Positions 1 to 7,688 of a stretch of DNA of 10,963 nt are shown here, one piece after another (within the stretch, counting starts at the first letter, position 1; every line of letters starts with the position of its first letter). Location: assembly GCA_946478755.1 (NCBI GenBank), contig CAMLDJ010000174.1, positions 1 to 10,963 on the forward strand, read 5' to 3'. The notes beneath the pieces are model-generated. The model was not told the DNA's origin. It did not search any database and saw nothing but the letters and a program-made list of their open reading frames with translations. Source of the stretch: an uncultured Pedobacter sp. GTDB lineage: Bacteria > Bacteroidota > Bacteroidia > Sphingobacteriales > Sphingobacteriaceae. The position numbers were made by a program, and so were the translations under genes.

Positions 1-981
1 CATAAACTGTCCGTAAATGCTGATGCTGCTCCCCGTCATAAAGATCGATGCAAAGATCATCATGTTGATTTCGTCTTTGTCTATCAGCGCTTTTTTATAA
101 AAGAGAAGGCCATACAACATAAAAAATAAACTCATGATCATGGCAGACCGGGTTCTCTTATGTCTGAAGATCAGCTTAAGCTCGAGGGCCAGCAGTACAC
201 CCACTGCACCAAATCTGTCAAGAAATGGATAATCCGTACTTATTTTTTTGGCCTCTGCAGTCCCGAGTTCTTCCGTGTACATGTTATTACGCAGATACAA
301 AGAATTTACGCCAAACATCAGGATGGCTGCAATAGGAAAAGCGAAGCCGCTTACAGGATGTAGGGTAAGGAAGCCAAAAATGTGGTTAGATATTCCGGAA
401 ATAGAAAGTATTTTGAGGTATTCAAGCAAGGCCATACCGATAATTACCGTGACCACCAGGACAATGGCCTTTACGCTGATCGTAGTGAGGCGTTTCGTAT
501 ACATGGCGGTATAATTATTGAAAACACATAGCGAAACGATAGCAACTACGTACATAACCGCCGCAAATGGGCCATAAACATCTGCAATGGCGGTGCTACA
601 AAAGGGGATAAAAATAAAAAGAGGTAAAATGTTAAACGCACTGAACAGGCATCTGATGTTCAAGAAGTTTACAATTTTTTGTTTTGGGATATTTAAATGC
701 AAATAGGGAACAATGCTTAAAGTTGGCAGTTCCTGTAATTGCAGGCGCATTAAAAAATCGATTGCAAAATAATAAAGGATAAATCCATTAAAGACATAAA
801 AGACATCCTTTTCCGGTAATAATTTACCAATGATCATTTCCATTCCAAATCCTACTGCAAGCGCCAGAACCAGCAGGTAAAGAATGGCTAACCCCAAAAA
901 TATTTGTGCTGCGATGCTAACGCCTTTATTTCTTGAGCGCCAGAAAGCTTTCCATTGGTGATTTAAAAAGAGGGCGATCAT
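1..981 (-). CDS. DUF5687 family multi-pass membrane protein (3' end beyond the window)
   Basis: Reading the minus strand from the ATG at 981 gives 327 codons with no stop before the window edge, so the C-terminus is missing. The product is very hydrophobic, with about eight likely membrane segments near residues 24-46, 58-78, 112-132, 136-155, 167-187, 203-226, 279-296 and 306-325. The N-terminus (MIALFLNHQWKAFWRSRNKG) and the stretch LALELKLIFRHKRTRS near residues 264-279 resemble DUF5687 proteins of Pedobacter-type bacteria, which look like permease subunits of ABC exporters. No substrate can be read from the sequence. The start lies one base after the rarA stop (TAA-T-ATG), so the two are probably co-transcribed and translationally coupled. 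An ATPase partner, if there is one, would lie left of the window. Family recalled from sequence resemblance; the permease role is inference. Confidence 0.85.
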   Translation of the reverse strand, partial: MIALFLNHQWKAFWRSRNKGVSIAAQIFLGLAILYLLVLALAVGFGMEMIIGKLLPEKDVFYVFNGFILYYFAIDFLMRLQLQELPTLSIVPYLHLNIPKQKIVNFLNIRCLFSAFNILPLFIFIPFCSTAIADVYGPFAAVMYVVAIVSLCVFNNYTAMYTKRLTTISVKAIVLVVTVIIGMALLEYLKILSISGISNHIFGFLTLHPVSGFAFPIAAILMFGVNSLYLRNNMYTEELGTAEAKKISTDYPFLDRFGAVGVLLALELKLIFRHKRTRSAMIMSLFFMLYGLLFYKKALIDKDEINMMIFASIFMTGSSISIYGQFM

Positions 982-982
982 A

Positions 983-2263
983 TTAGTATTTATATTTGGT
1001 TTTCCAGTTGTTCCTTAATTGCGCTCTCATTTTTTCCTCTGCGGGATTATTTCCCGGGTCATATAATTTTGTTCCGCTCAGTTGCTCGGGCAGGTACTCC
1101 TGTTCCGCGAAATTGCCTTCATAACCATGTGCATATTTATAGTCTTTCCCATAGCCAATGTTTTTCATCAGTTTGGTTGGTGCATTACGGATATGCAAGG
1201 GAACGGGTAAGTTCCCTGTTTGCTTTACCAGCGCCTGTGCATTATTTATAGCTTCGTATGCAGCATTGCTTTTCACCGATGACGCCATATAGGTAACCGC
1301 CTGAGAAAGAATGATTCTCGCTTCCGGATAACCGATCACATTCACCGCCTGAAAGCAATTGTTTGCCAGTAAAAGTGCATTTGGGTTGGCGTTTCCAATA
1401 TCTTCCGACGCGAGGATTAGCAGTCTCCGTGCGATGAAAAGCGGATCTTCACCACCTTCTATCATTCTGGCCAGCCAGTAAACTGCAGCATTGGGGTCAC
1501 TTCCCCGTATTGATTTTATAAACGCGGAGATGATGTCGTAGTGCTGTTCCCCGGCTTTGTCATAGAGGGCGAGATTCTGCTGTGCATGCGCCAGTACATT
1601 TTCATTGGTCAATACAATTTTGTTGCCGCCGATACCATTAACGGCAATTTCAAGCACATTAAGCAGCTTTCTGGCATCCCCTCCGGATAGGCGGATCAAG
1701 GCTTCATGCTCTTTAATCGTAATCTTTTTTTCTTTTAGCAGTACATCCTGCTTAATGGCAGTTTTCAGCAAGCCTGAAAGCTCCTCCTCGTTCAGCGCCG
1801 TCAGGATATATACCTGGCAACGGGATAGTAATGCGGAGATGACTTCAAAGGAAGGGTTCTCTGTAGTAGCGCCGATTAACGTTACCAATCCCCTTTCAAC
1901 GGCACCAAGGAGACTGTCTTGCTGGGATTTGCTAAATCGGTGGATCTCATCAATAAACAGGATGGGCAATCCCATTAAACTATCTTTAAGCAAGGCTGCC
2001 CTGTCTATTACATCCCTGATGTCTTTAACGCCAGAGTTGATCGCACTTAGGTTAAAGAACGGACGGTCAAGTGTTTTTGAAATGATATAGGCCAGTGTCG
2101 TTTTTCCAACACCGGGTGGTCCCCAGAAAATCATGGAAGGCAATTGCCCGCTTTGTATGGCCTTTCTCAATACGGCATCAGGCCCTACCAGATGCTGCTG
2201 CCCAACATACTCGTCCAGGTTTTGTGGACGCATACGTTCGGCTAGAGGAGGAAGATTCTGCAT
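983..2263 (-). CDS. rarA: Replication-associated recombination protein A (RarA/MgsA), AAA+ ATPase
   Basis: A 426-residue cytoplasmic AAA+ ATPase of the RarA/MgsA/WRNIP1 family, which acts at stalled replication forks and resembles clamp-loader subunits. Visible motifs are Walker A GPPGVGKT (48-55), Walker B ILFIDEIH (101-108, D105/E106), sensor 1 GATTENP (131-137), a likely arginine finger in SRC (R148) and sensor 2 GDAR (195-198). The remaining residues, from about 235, match the family's helical tetramerisation/MgsA C-terminal region, including ASEDIGNANP and NLPVPLHIRNAPTKLM. Length is normal. The frame stays open up to a TTG at 2278, but the ATG at 2263 gives the usual MQNLPPLAERMRP beginning, so I chose it. 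The gene follows the DEAD-box helicase (52 bases after its stop) and is one base ahead of the DUF5687 gene. Confidence 0.96.
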   Translation of the reverse strand: MQNLPPLAERMRPQNLDEYVGQQHLVGPDAVLRKAIQSGQLPSMIFWGPPGVGKTTLAYIISKTLDRPFFNLSAINSGVKDIRDVIDRAALLKDSLMGLPILFIDEIHRFSKSQQDSLLGAVERGLVTLIGATTENPSFEVISALLSRCQVYILTALNEEELSGLLKTAIKQDVLLKEKKITIKEHEALIRLSGGDARKLLNVLEIAVNGIGGNKIVLTNENVLAHAQQNLALYDKAGEQHYDIISAFIKSIRGSDPNAAVYWLARMIEGGEDPLFIARRLLILASEDIGNANPNALLLANNCFQAVNVIGYPEARIILSQAVTYMASSVKSNAAYEAINNAQALVKQTGNLPVPLHIRNAPTKLMKNIGYGKDYKYAHGYEGNFAEQEYLPEQLSGTKLYDPGNNPAEEKMRAQLRNNWKTKYKY

Positions 2264-2267
2264 AGCA

Positions 2268-2302
2268 TAAAGATACAAAAATAGAATTACTCCCTACTCA
2301 AA
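2268..2302 (-). promoter_or_regulatory. Weak candidate promoter for rarA
   Basis: On the minus strand TATCTTTA (2268-2275) matches the Bacteroidota -7 consensus TAnnTTTG at 7 of 8 positions, and TTTG at 2299-2302 could serve as the -33 element. The 23-base spacing is longer than the usual 19-21. The box ends only four bases before the ATG at 2263, so a transcript from it would be nearly leaderless. Read-through from the helicase gene is an equally good explanation. Confidence 0.25.
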
Positions 2303-2315
2303 TTACATTGTTTGG

Positions 2316-3560
2316 CTATACGCCAGCCTGCTTGCTCGGTTTTTTCTTCCAGAATTTACGCTTAGGCTTATTCGTGTCAGACTTTCGGGTTTTTGAATGT
2401 GAAGAAGAAGTAGCTGCCGTTTCTAACGGAGCTTCACCAAGATGTTCAGGTAATGGCATTCTTTCCACCTCTTTTTCGATCAATTTCTCAATGCTGGCCA
2501 GCTTGCGTTTATCCCTTTGATTAACGAGCGTAATGGCGGTACCTTTAGTCGCAGCACGGGCCGTGCGCCCGATACGGTGCACATAATCTTCTGCATCGTG
2601 TGGTACATCAAAATTCACCACCAGGTCTATGCCTTCTACATCAATACCGCGACTTAAAACATCAGTACCAATAAGTATCGGCAATTGTTTGTTTTTAAAC
2701 TTCAGTAAAATGCTTTCTCTTTCCTTTTGGCCCAGGTCTGAGTGAAAGGCTTCTGCTTTAAGCCCCAAATTTCTGAACACTTTACCCAGATTTTTCACTT
2801 TTTCCTTGGTCGACGCAAAAACGATGATGCTCTTATAAACATCGGTTTTTAAGAGACTGCTCAATAGCGGAACCTTTTGCTCATCATGGACCATATATAC
2901 CTGCTGTGATATTCCTTCTGCAGGTTTTGAAATAGCCAGGCTAATCTGTTCAGGATGGTTTAATAAGGTTGCTGCGAGTTTCCTGATCTTTGGTGGCATG
3001 GTCGCCGAAAACATAACCGTTTGCCGAACCTGGGGCAGATAACTTACAATTCGCATAATGTCATCGTAAAAACCCATATCCAGCATTCTGTCTGCTTCAT
3101 CCAGCACCAGGTGCTGCAGCTGGTCAAGTTTCAGGACGCCCGATGAGAGGTGTGAGATCAGCCGGCCCGGAGTAGCGATAATGAGGTCTACCCCTTCGCG
3201 CATGGACCGTTTCTGCTGTTCATAAGCAATGCCATCTCCTCCGCCATAAACAGTCAAGGAACTAATATTGGTGAAGTACGACAGGGCCTCTACCTGCAGG
3301 TCGATCTGCTGGGCAAGCTCTCTTGTCGGGGCCAATATCAGGGTGTTGTTATGACGTTCGGCTGTACCAGCAATCATATTCATGATCGGTAAAAGGTAGG
3401 CGCCTGTTTTTCCTGTTCCCGTTTGTGCGCAGGCAATTAAATCTTTCTTATCTAAAATAAGTGGAATTGCCTGTTCCTGGATTGGGGTTGCATTGCGGAA
3501 CCCCATTGCTAATAACCCTTCTAGTAGGTCAGGGTTAAAATTAAAATCTTTAAAATCCAA
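2316..3560 (-). CDS. DEAD-box ATP-dependent RNA helicase, RhlE-like
   Basis: A 414-residue cytoplasmic RNA helicase that would unwind RNA duplexes in ribosome assembly or RNA decay. The motifs appear in order: Q motif around GFRNATPIQEQAIPL (20-34), Walker A AQTGTGKT (45-52), PTRELAQQ (78-85), TPGR (130-133), DEAD (154-157), SAT (185-187), motif IV IIVFAST (245-251), GTDVLSRGID (298-307) and HRIGRTAR (328-335). A basic, Lys-rich tail (about 388-411) is typical of RhlE-type proteins and probably binds RNA. The only start that gives the complete Q motif is the TTG at 3558-3560: going upstream in frame there is no ATG before a TAA at 3576-3578, and the next internal ATG (M19) would remove part of the Q motif. 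A 10-bp inverted repeat lies just upstream of the start. RhlE-like is preferred over CsdA/DeaD because the protein is short and lacks a DbpA-type domain. Confidence 0.95.
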   Translation of the reverse strand: MDFKDFNFNPDLLEGLLAMGFRNATPIQEQAIPLILDKKDLIACAQTGTGKTGAYLLPIMNMIAGTAERHNNTLILAPTRELAQQIDLQVEALSYFTNISSLTVYGGGDGIAYEQQKRSMREGVDLIIATPGRLISHLSSGVLKLDQLQHLVLDEADRMLDMGFYDDIMRIVSYLPQVRQTVMFSATMPPKIRKLAATLLNHPEQISLAISKPAEGISQQVYMVHDEQKVPLLSSLLKTDVYKSIIVFASTKEKVKNLGKVFRNLGLKAEAFHSDLGQKERESILLKFKNKQLPILIGTDVLSRGIDVEGIDLVVNFDVPHDAEDYVHRIGRTARAATKGTAITLVNQRDKRKLASIEKLIEKEVERMPLPEHLGEAPLETAATSSSHSKTRKSDTNKPKRKFWKKKPSKQAGV

Positions 3561-3562
3561 TA

Positions 3563-3598
3563 TACTTTTATGTTGTTACTATTTACTGCATAAAAGTA
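3563..3598 (-). repeat. Perfect 10-bp inverted repeat just before the helicase start
   Basis: TACTTTTATG (3563-3572) and CATAAAAGTA (3589-3598) are perfect reverse complements separated by 16 bases. The inner edge of the dyad lies two bases upstream of the helicase TTG start. It could be a protein-binding operator, or a 5'-leader hairpin that hides the start region. Its distal arm also contains a near match to a -7 promoter box. No U-tract follows, so it is not a normal terminator. Confidence 0.6.
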
Positions 3599-3622
3599 AT
3601 CTTTTTAATCAGGATTGTGAAA
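3591..3622 (-). promoter_or_regulatory. Weak candidate promoter for the DEAD-box helicase
   Basis: On the minus strand TACTTTTA (3591-3598) matches TAnnTTTG at 7 of 8 positions. Twenty bases upstream is TTTC, an imperfect -33 element (3619-3622). The box forms one arm of the inverted repeat at 3563-3598, so a repressor bound to the dyad would block it. Transcription coming through from the bactofilin gene, which ends only 63 bases before the helicase start, is also possible. Confidence 0.25.
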
Positions 3623-3623
3623 T

Positions 3624-4016
3624 TCAGACTGTTTTCTCTTCAGCTTCGGCCTGTATCAACTGTTTCATTTCCAGTTTGCCATTGTATTGTGCACCGAATT
3701 CAATTTCCAGTGTCTCTGTCCTGATATCGCCATTAACCTTCCCCGTTTTTTTTATTTCCAGCTGGCTAACTTTCACATTTCCGTTCACCGTTCCATAAAT
3801 AATCGCTGAGGTAGTTTGAATATCACCAACAATTACTCCTTTTTCACCTAAGATAATGCCATTTTCAACATTAATATTGCCGGTTATTTTGCCATCAATT
3901 CTTACTACAGACTTACCTGTAAGGTCACCGGTAAACATAAAGCCTTCTCCGATTAACGTAGAAATTTCCTGTTGATTGATGTCCATGATTTGAATTTGTT
4001 TGTTTTTCTTAAACAT
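3624..4016 (-). CDS. Bactofilin (polymer-forming cytoskeletal protein)
   Basis: A 130-residue protein whose central part (about 18-115) has the repeating pattern of a right-handed beta-helix: short strands with regularly spaced glycines and hydrophobics, as in FTGDLTGKSVVRIDGKITGN and in IIYGTVNGNVKVSQLEI. This is the bactofilin (DUF583) fold, which polymerises without nucleotide at the inner membrane and scaffolds cell-wall enzymes. A basic N-terminus (MFKKNKQ) and a short acidic tail flank the core, and the length is typical. The ATG at 4016 directly follows the TAA of the M23 peptidase gene with no intervening base, which points to translational coupling; M11 is a possible alternative start. 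The pairing with an M23 peptidase is a recurrent genomic arrangement, so the likely job is to localise that peptidase. Confidence 0.92.
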   Translation of the reverse strand: MFKKNKQIQIMDINQQEISTLIGEGFMFTGDLTGKSVVRIDGKITGNINVENGIILGEKGVIVGDIQTTSAIIYGTVNGNVKVSQLEIKKTGKVNGDIRTETLEIEFGAQYNGKLEMKQLIQAEAEEKTV

Positions 4017-4853
4017 TTATTCCAGTGTTAAAAACGATCTTGGATTAATTATTTTTCCGTTTCTATGAATTTCATAGTGCAGATGCGGACCGGTGGATCT
4101 TCCTGTAGAGCCGATCTTCCCAATTTCGTCACCTGCGTTCACGCTTTGGTCTTCCCTAACCAGTATGCTGGAAAGATGCCCGTAATAGGTCTCGAAGCCG
4201 TTTCTGTGATCAATGATAATACACTTCCCATAACCGCCTTTGCGGCCTGCAAAAATAACATTTCCGCTTGCGGTACTCTTCACAATTTCGCCATACCGGC
4301 CTCTGATATCCAACCCTTTGTGGCTTTCTACATTTTCACCCGTAAAAGGATTTTCACGATGCCCATAACCCGAAGTGATCACTCCAAAGTGTGGATAGCC
4401 CATTGGGGTAAAAGCTACATGTCTGACCATCTTATTAAGATAGTTGTTATAAAATTCGTTTATTTCTTCTGCAGATAAAAGATCAGAACCCCGCTCGCCG
4501 CCTTCGTTTTTAGGAATGCTTTTTACTCCCCTTGCTTTTAAATATCTATTGATGACCGCCAACTTTTTATCGATAGATTCATAGTATTGCTTAATTGCTG
4601 AGGTATCTGAATAGGAAGATTGTTTTTTGCTTCTTAATAATTCTCTGACAAGCTGGTTTTTAGATGACAGGACCGAAGCGTTCGTATAAGACAGATAAAA
4701 CACAATTCCCAATAAGGAAATAAAACAGCTGATTAATCCCAGGGCATATTTTTTCCAATGTTGTACCAAGGCACTTGAAACCTGTATGGGTTTATTGGAG
4801 TTCTGATATTTGCTTACAAAGATGATGGTGGTTTTGTCCCCCTTCCTTGCCAT
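4017..4853 (-). CDS. Membrane-anchored M23 (LytM-type) peptidoglycan endopeptidase
   Basis: A 278-residue protein with a cytoplasmic basic N-terminus, one membrane segment at about 36-55, a linker that is probably helical (about 63-145) and a C-terminal M23 zinc-peptidase domain (about 150-275) facing the periplasm. The zinc and catalytic residues are all present: H178 and D182 in HKGLD, H226 in YGHL, and H257 and H259 in PHLHYE. It should therefore be an active enzyme cutting peptide cross-links in peptidoglycan, unlike the degenerate LytM activators of the EnvC/NlpD type. The gene is fused stop-to-start to the bactofilin gene, as in LmdC/Csd1-type arrangements where a bactofilin positions the peptidase and affects cell shape. 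A promoter-like TATATTTG lies about 30 bases before the ATG at 4853. The enzyme class is clear from the motifs; the shape role is inferred from context. Confidence 0.93.
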   Translation of the reverse strand: MARKGDKTTIIFVSKYQNSNKPIQVSSALVQHWKKYALGLISCFISLLGIVFYLSYTNASVLSSKNQLVRELLRSKKQSSYSDTSAIKQYYESIDKKLAVINRYLKARGVKSIPKNEGGERGSDLLSAEEINEFYNNYLNKMVRHVAFTPMGYPHFGVITSGYGHRENPFTGENVESHKGLDIRGRYGEIVKSTASGNVIFAGRKGGYGKCIIIDHRNGFETYYGHLSSILVREDQSVNAGDEIGKIGSTGRSTGPHLHYEIHRNGKIINPRSFLTLE

Positions 4854-5002
4854 AATTTGAGGTTTAAAAAATTACTATGCCAGCAAATATATGATTTTCA
4901 ATTTTATATGAAAGTGATCCGGAAGTTAACGCGCTGAAGACAATGAGAAATAACGTTTGGTTAATGATTTTTTTATATAAACCGGAATGGATAAATGTAG
5001 AA
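4854..5002. other. Intergenic gap between DUF4197 and M23 genes
   Basis: This AT-rich gap holds the candidate M23 promoter at 4884-4891 and a 10-base palindrome TTTATATAAA at 4972-4981. I see no convincing intrinsic terminator after the DUF4197 gene and no believable small gene. Confidence 0.5.
4884..4891 (-). promoter_or_regulatory. Candidate -7 promoter box for the M23 peptidase-bactofilin operon
   Basis: On the minus strand this reads TATATTTG, a full match to the Bacteroidota -7 consensus TAnnTTTG, about 31 bases ahead of the ATG at 4853. The -33 element is only approximate (TTTC, 18 bases upstream, instead of TTG with 19-21). It lies in the 149-base gap between the DUF4197 and M23 genes, where a new transcription unit would be expected to begin. 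Confidence 0.5.
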
Positions 5003-5752
5003 TTATTTATTCTTATCCGCATAGCCAAACACCTTTTGTAAGAGTGAAGTAGACCTCGATCCAAGGTTATCTCTGATCTTAAGTTCCTCCTGTGCAACCT
5101 GGATAAACATTCCGTCAATGGCTTTTTGGGCTACATATTCAGACAGGTCTGTGTTGACTGGTTTAACCAGGGGCAGCTTATTGTATTGACTGGCTGCATT
5201 TCCCCAATGTTTCGTGGCGCCAACTTTAGCCAGGCTGGTATTGATCACTGGTTTAAATTTTTGCATCAGCTGCGCCGTGGTCACTTTTTTAAAATAATTG
5301 GTTGCCGCATCTTTACTGCCAAGCAAGATATTGGTTGCATCTGCAATGGTCATTTGCTTAATTGCAGCAATAAATATCGGCTTTGCTTCCTTCGCGGCAT
5401 CTTCTGCAGCACGATTTAAGCTTAGAACTACATTATCTGCCAGTTTGCCCATGCCGACCGCGCGTAAGGTTTTCTCAACTTTTTGTGCTTCCGGTGGAAA
5501 GAGGATCTTTACAGCCAAATTACCCATAAATCCGTCTTTTGCTGAAAGCAGGTCAGCCCCGTGTGATGTTCCTATCTCTAAAGCCTGTTTTATGCCCGAT
5601 GCAATTTCCAGTGTGCTTGGCGTACCAGCGGCCGTTCCCCCACCCGTTATTTTCTTTAGGACGTTTCCCAGGTTAAACTGCGCCTGAGCAGAGGGAGTAA
5701 TCATTAAAAAGCAAAGTAAAAGGGTGGGGTAAATAAGGTTTATGCGTTTCAT
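5003..5752 (-). CDS. DUF4197 family secreted protein
   Basis: A 249-residue protein with a clear signal peptide: basic MKR, a hydrophobic core at about 5-20, and a likely cut after AQA at residue 24. There is no lipobox cysteine at the cut site, so it should be periplasmic rather than a lipoprotein. The mature part (about 30-247) is helix-rich and matches the DUF4197 family, with features such as ASGIKQALEIGT, the segment around LFPPEAQKVEKTLRAVG and KPVNTDLSEYVAQKAIDGMF. No catalytic motif or metal site is evident and the molecular function of the family is unknown to me. The gene begins 12 bases after the stop of the VWA protein gene on the same strand, so the two probably form an operon and may act together in the envelope. 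Confidence 0.88.
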   Translation of the reverse strand: MKRINLIYPTLLLCFLMITPSAQAQFNLGNVLKKITGGGTAAGTPSTLEIASGIKQALEIGTSHGADLLSAKDGFMGNLAVKILFPPEAQKVEKTLRAVGMGKLADNVVLSLNRAAEDAAKEAKPIFIAAIKQMTIADATNILLGSKDAATNYFKKVTTAQLMQKFKPVINTSLAKVGATKHWGNAASQYNKLPLVKPVNTDLSEYVAQKAIDGMFIQVAQEELKIRDNLGSRSTSLLQKVFGYADKNK

Positions 5753-5764
5753 TTGTTGATGTGT

Positions 5765-7651
5765 TTATTTTTTCATCGAAGATAGTAAATCTTCTGCCAT
5801 TAAGCTGGCCGATTTGGCGAGCTTGATGAATTCAGACCTATAGCCTTCGCGATCTGCTCCCATCGCCTGCGAGGCGGTGCGGATCACATGGTCAAATGAA
5901 GCACTTTGTTTAAAGTCAGATCCCCTCAGCAACATTCCGAACTCCGCCACACTTGCCGCAAACTTAAAGTTGTCGCTTGCACTTTCAAAAGGCGCCGAAC
6001 GATCAACAACAGCCTCCTGTACTAGCTTGCTGGAATTTCCATCAGGCTCCTTATAACGCAATTTTACCGTGAGCATTTCTTTGCTGCCGTTCCTGATTTT
6101 TTTATTTTCCTGATATTTCAGATCATCAACCGAACCGGCAAAATTGCTTTTTATACCAGTCGGGATTACTTCGTATAAGGCCGTTACGGTATGGCCGGCG
6201 CCCATCTCTCCGGCGTCTTTTTTGTCGTCATTAAAGTCCTTGTCTTCCAGCAACCTGTTTTCATAACCAATCAACCGGTAGGCCTGTACTTTGTCAGGAT
6301 TAAACTCAACCTGTAATTTTACGTCCTTTGCTATGGTAAACAAGGTGCCGCCAAATTCATTAATCAGGACTTTTCTGGCCTCACTGATGTTATCTATATA
6401 AGCATAATTACCGTTGCCTTTATTAGCCAGGATCTCCATTTTGCTGTCTTTAATATTGCCCATTCCATAGCCCAGTACCGTTAAAAATATTCCTGTTTTC
6501 CGTTTTTCTTCGATCAGTGACTGCATATCCCTGTCACTTGAGGCACCTACATTAAAATCTCCATCTGTTGCCAGTATTACCCTGTTATTTCCTTCTTTAA
6601 TGAAGTTTTGTGAGGCAATTTTATAAGCAAGTTCGATCCCTGCTCCGCCTGCAGTTGATCCTCCTGCGCTTAACCCGTTTAAGGCGTCTTTAATTTTAGC
6701 CTTGTCATTTCCGGTTGTTGAGGGCAAGACCAGGCCCGAGCTTCCTGCATACACTACAATAGCTACTTTGTCATCAGGGCGCAGCTGATCGGTCAGCAGT
6801 TTAAATGAGGAAACCAGGAGTGGAAGCTTATTGGGCGTGTTCATAGAACCAGACACATCGATCAGGAACACCAGATTGGACGCAGCGAGGTTGTCTGCCG
6901 CGATTTTCCTGCCCTGCAATCCAATCTGTACCAGTTTGTGGTCCGGGTTCCATGGAGCGCTGGCAATTTCTGTAATGATGTTTACCGGATCCTTACCCTT
7001 TGGCTGGGGATATTCGTAATCAAAGTAATTGATCATTTCTTCTACGCGTATTGCATCTTTGGGAGGGAGCCCGCCGTTGTTTATAAAGCGTCTGACGTTA
7101 CTGTAAGAGGCCGCATCTACATCTACAGCGAATGTGGATAACGGATTTTTATACGGGTTTTGAAAACCGTTTTCTGAAATGGAAGCATAATGCTCCGTCG
7201 GCATAGGGGAATAGAGCGGTTTGCTCATACCCCTTATCTGAATTCCTGCAACTTTTCCCGCAAATGCATTGCCCACCCTGTTATTACTTGCAGTCTGTTC
7301 CTTTTTCTCGGGTGTACCGTAACCAACGATCACAACTTCATTCATTCGCTGGCCATCGTCTTCCAGCGCCACATTTATTATTGCAGACCTCCCAATTTTT
7401 ACCGTTAACGTTTTATAGCCGATGAATGAGAAATGTAAGGTGCTGACACCATCAACCACTGAAATACTATATTTTCCATTTTTGTCTGTTACCGTGTATT
7501 TTCTGCTGTCGTCAGTACTGACAATTACTCCGGGTATCGTTTTTCCGTCGCTTTTATCGGTTACCGTGCCGGTAATTACTTTGGCTGATGCGCGGCTTGC
7601 CTGGAAGCCTATAAATATCAGCAGAAACAAGGGTAGGAATAATCGCTTCAT
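5765..7651 (-). CDS. Secreted YfbK-like von Willebrand A protein with CarboxypepD_reg-like and SusC-like N-terminal segments
   Basis: A 628-residue envelope protein. Domains in order: a signal peptide (1-23, cut near ASA); a carboxypeptidase-regulatory-like beta domain (about 25-97, ITGTVTDKSDGKTIPGV to the IGYKTLTV region); a SusC-like segment (103-143, NEVVIVGYG to GIQIRGMS); a YfbK-type N-terminal VWA region (about 155-250, with YKNPLSTFAVDVDAASYSNV); a VWA domain (about 257-435); and a DUF3520-like C-terminus (about 440-625). The metal-ion-dependent adhesion site is intact: D265, S267 and S269 in DVSGSM, T333 and D363. VWA domains with this site usually bind protein ligands through a divalent metal; the partner is not visible here. 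The architecture resembles E. coli YfbK plus Bacteroidota additions. The gene is divergent from the sigma/anti-sigma pair and 12 bases ahead of the DUF4197 gene. The family is clear; the biological role is unknown. Confidence 0.93.
   Translation of the reverse strand: MKRLFLPLFLLIFIGFQASRASAKVITGTVTDKSDGKTIPGVIVSTDDSRKYTVTDKNGKYSISVVDGVSTLHFSFIGYKTLTVKIGRSAIINVALEDDGQRMNEVVIVGYGTPEKKEQTASNNRVGNAFAGKVAGIQIRGMSKPLYSPMPTEHYASISENGFQNPYKNPLSTFAVDVDAASYSNVRRFINNGGLPPKDAIRVEEMINYFDYEYPQPKGKDPVNIITEIASAPWNPDHKLVQIGLQGRKIAADNLAASNLVFLIDVSGSMNTPNKLPLLVSSFKLLTDQLRPDDKVAIVVYAGSSGLVLPSTTGNDKAKIKDALNGLSAGGSTAGGAGIELAYKIASQNFIKEGNNRVILATDGDFNVGASSDRDMQSLIEEKRKTGIFLTVLGYGMGNIKDSKMEILANKGNGNYAYIDNISEARKVLINEFGGTLFTIAKDVKLQVEFNPDKVQAYRLIGYENRLLEDKDFNDDKKDAGEMGAGHTVTALYEVIPTGIKSNFAGSVDDLKYQENKKIRNGSKEMLTVKLRYKEPDGNSSKLVQEAVVDRSAPFESASDNFKFAASVAEFGMLLRGSDFKQSASFDHVIRTASQAMGADREGYRSEFIKLAKSASLMAEDLLSSMKK
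7223..7345 (-). other. SusC-like TonB-box/plug-start segment in the VWA protein
   Basis: This encodes residues 103-143 of the VWA protein. It starts with MNEVVIVGYG and ends with AGKVAGIQIRGMS, resembling the stretch that follows the CarboxypepD_reg domain in SusC/RagA TonB-dependent receptors. No plug or barrel follows. An ungapped comparison with residues 292-332 of the anti-sigma-like protein gives 27 identical positions out of 41. Confidence 0.75.
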
Positions 7652-7688
7652 ATCTTCTTTTTTTTAAAATGATGTCAGCTTTGCAGAA

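Noticed and set aside
160..514. Plus-strand open frames over the left edge
   Set aside because: They lie antisense to the DUF5687 gene, whose long hydrophobic reading frame with a recognisable N-terminus is the better explanation.
1605..2090. Plus-strand open frame of 161 codons inside rarA
   Set aside because: Antisense to the Walker B, sensor and arginine-finger region of rarA; the serine-rich composition is typical of a shadow frame.
4989..5018. GGATAA/TTATCC inverted repeat over the DUF4197 stop codon as a terminator
   Set aside because: Only 6 bp with an 18-base loop, AT-rich and without a following T-run; probably chance.
4864..5118. Minus-strand frame of 84 codons between the DUF4197 and M23 genes
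   Set aside because: Half of it overlaps the DUF4197 gene in another frame, and the rest is AT-rich intergenic DNA with no family resemblance.
5298..5687. Plus-strand open frame of 129 codons inside the DUF4197 gene
   Set aside because: Antisense to a clear signal-peptide-bearing gene; no domain recognised.
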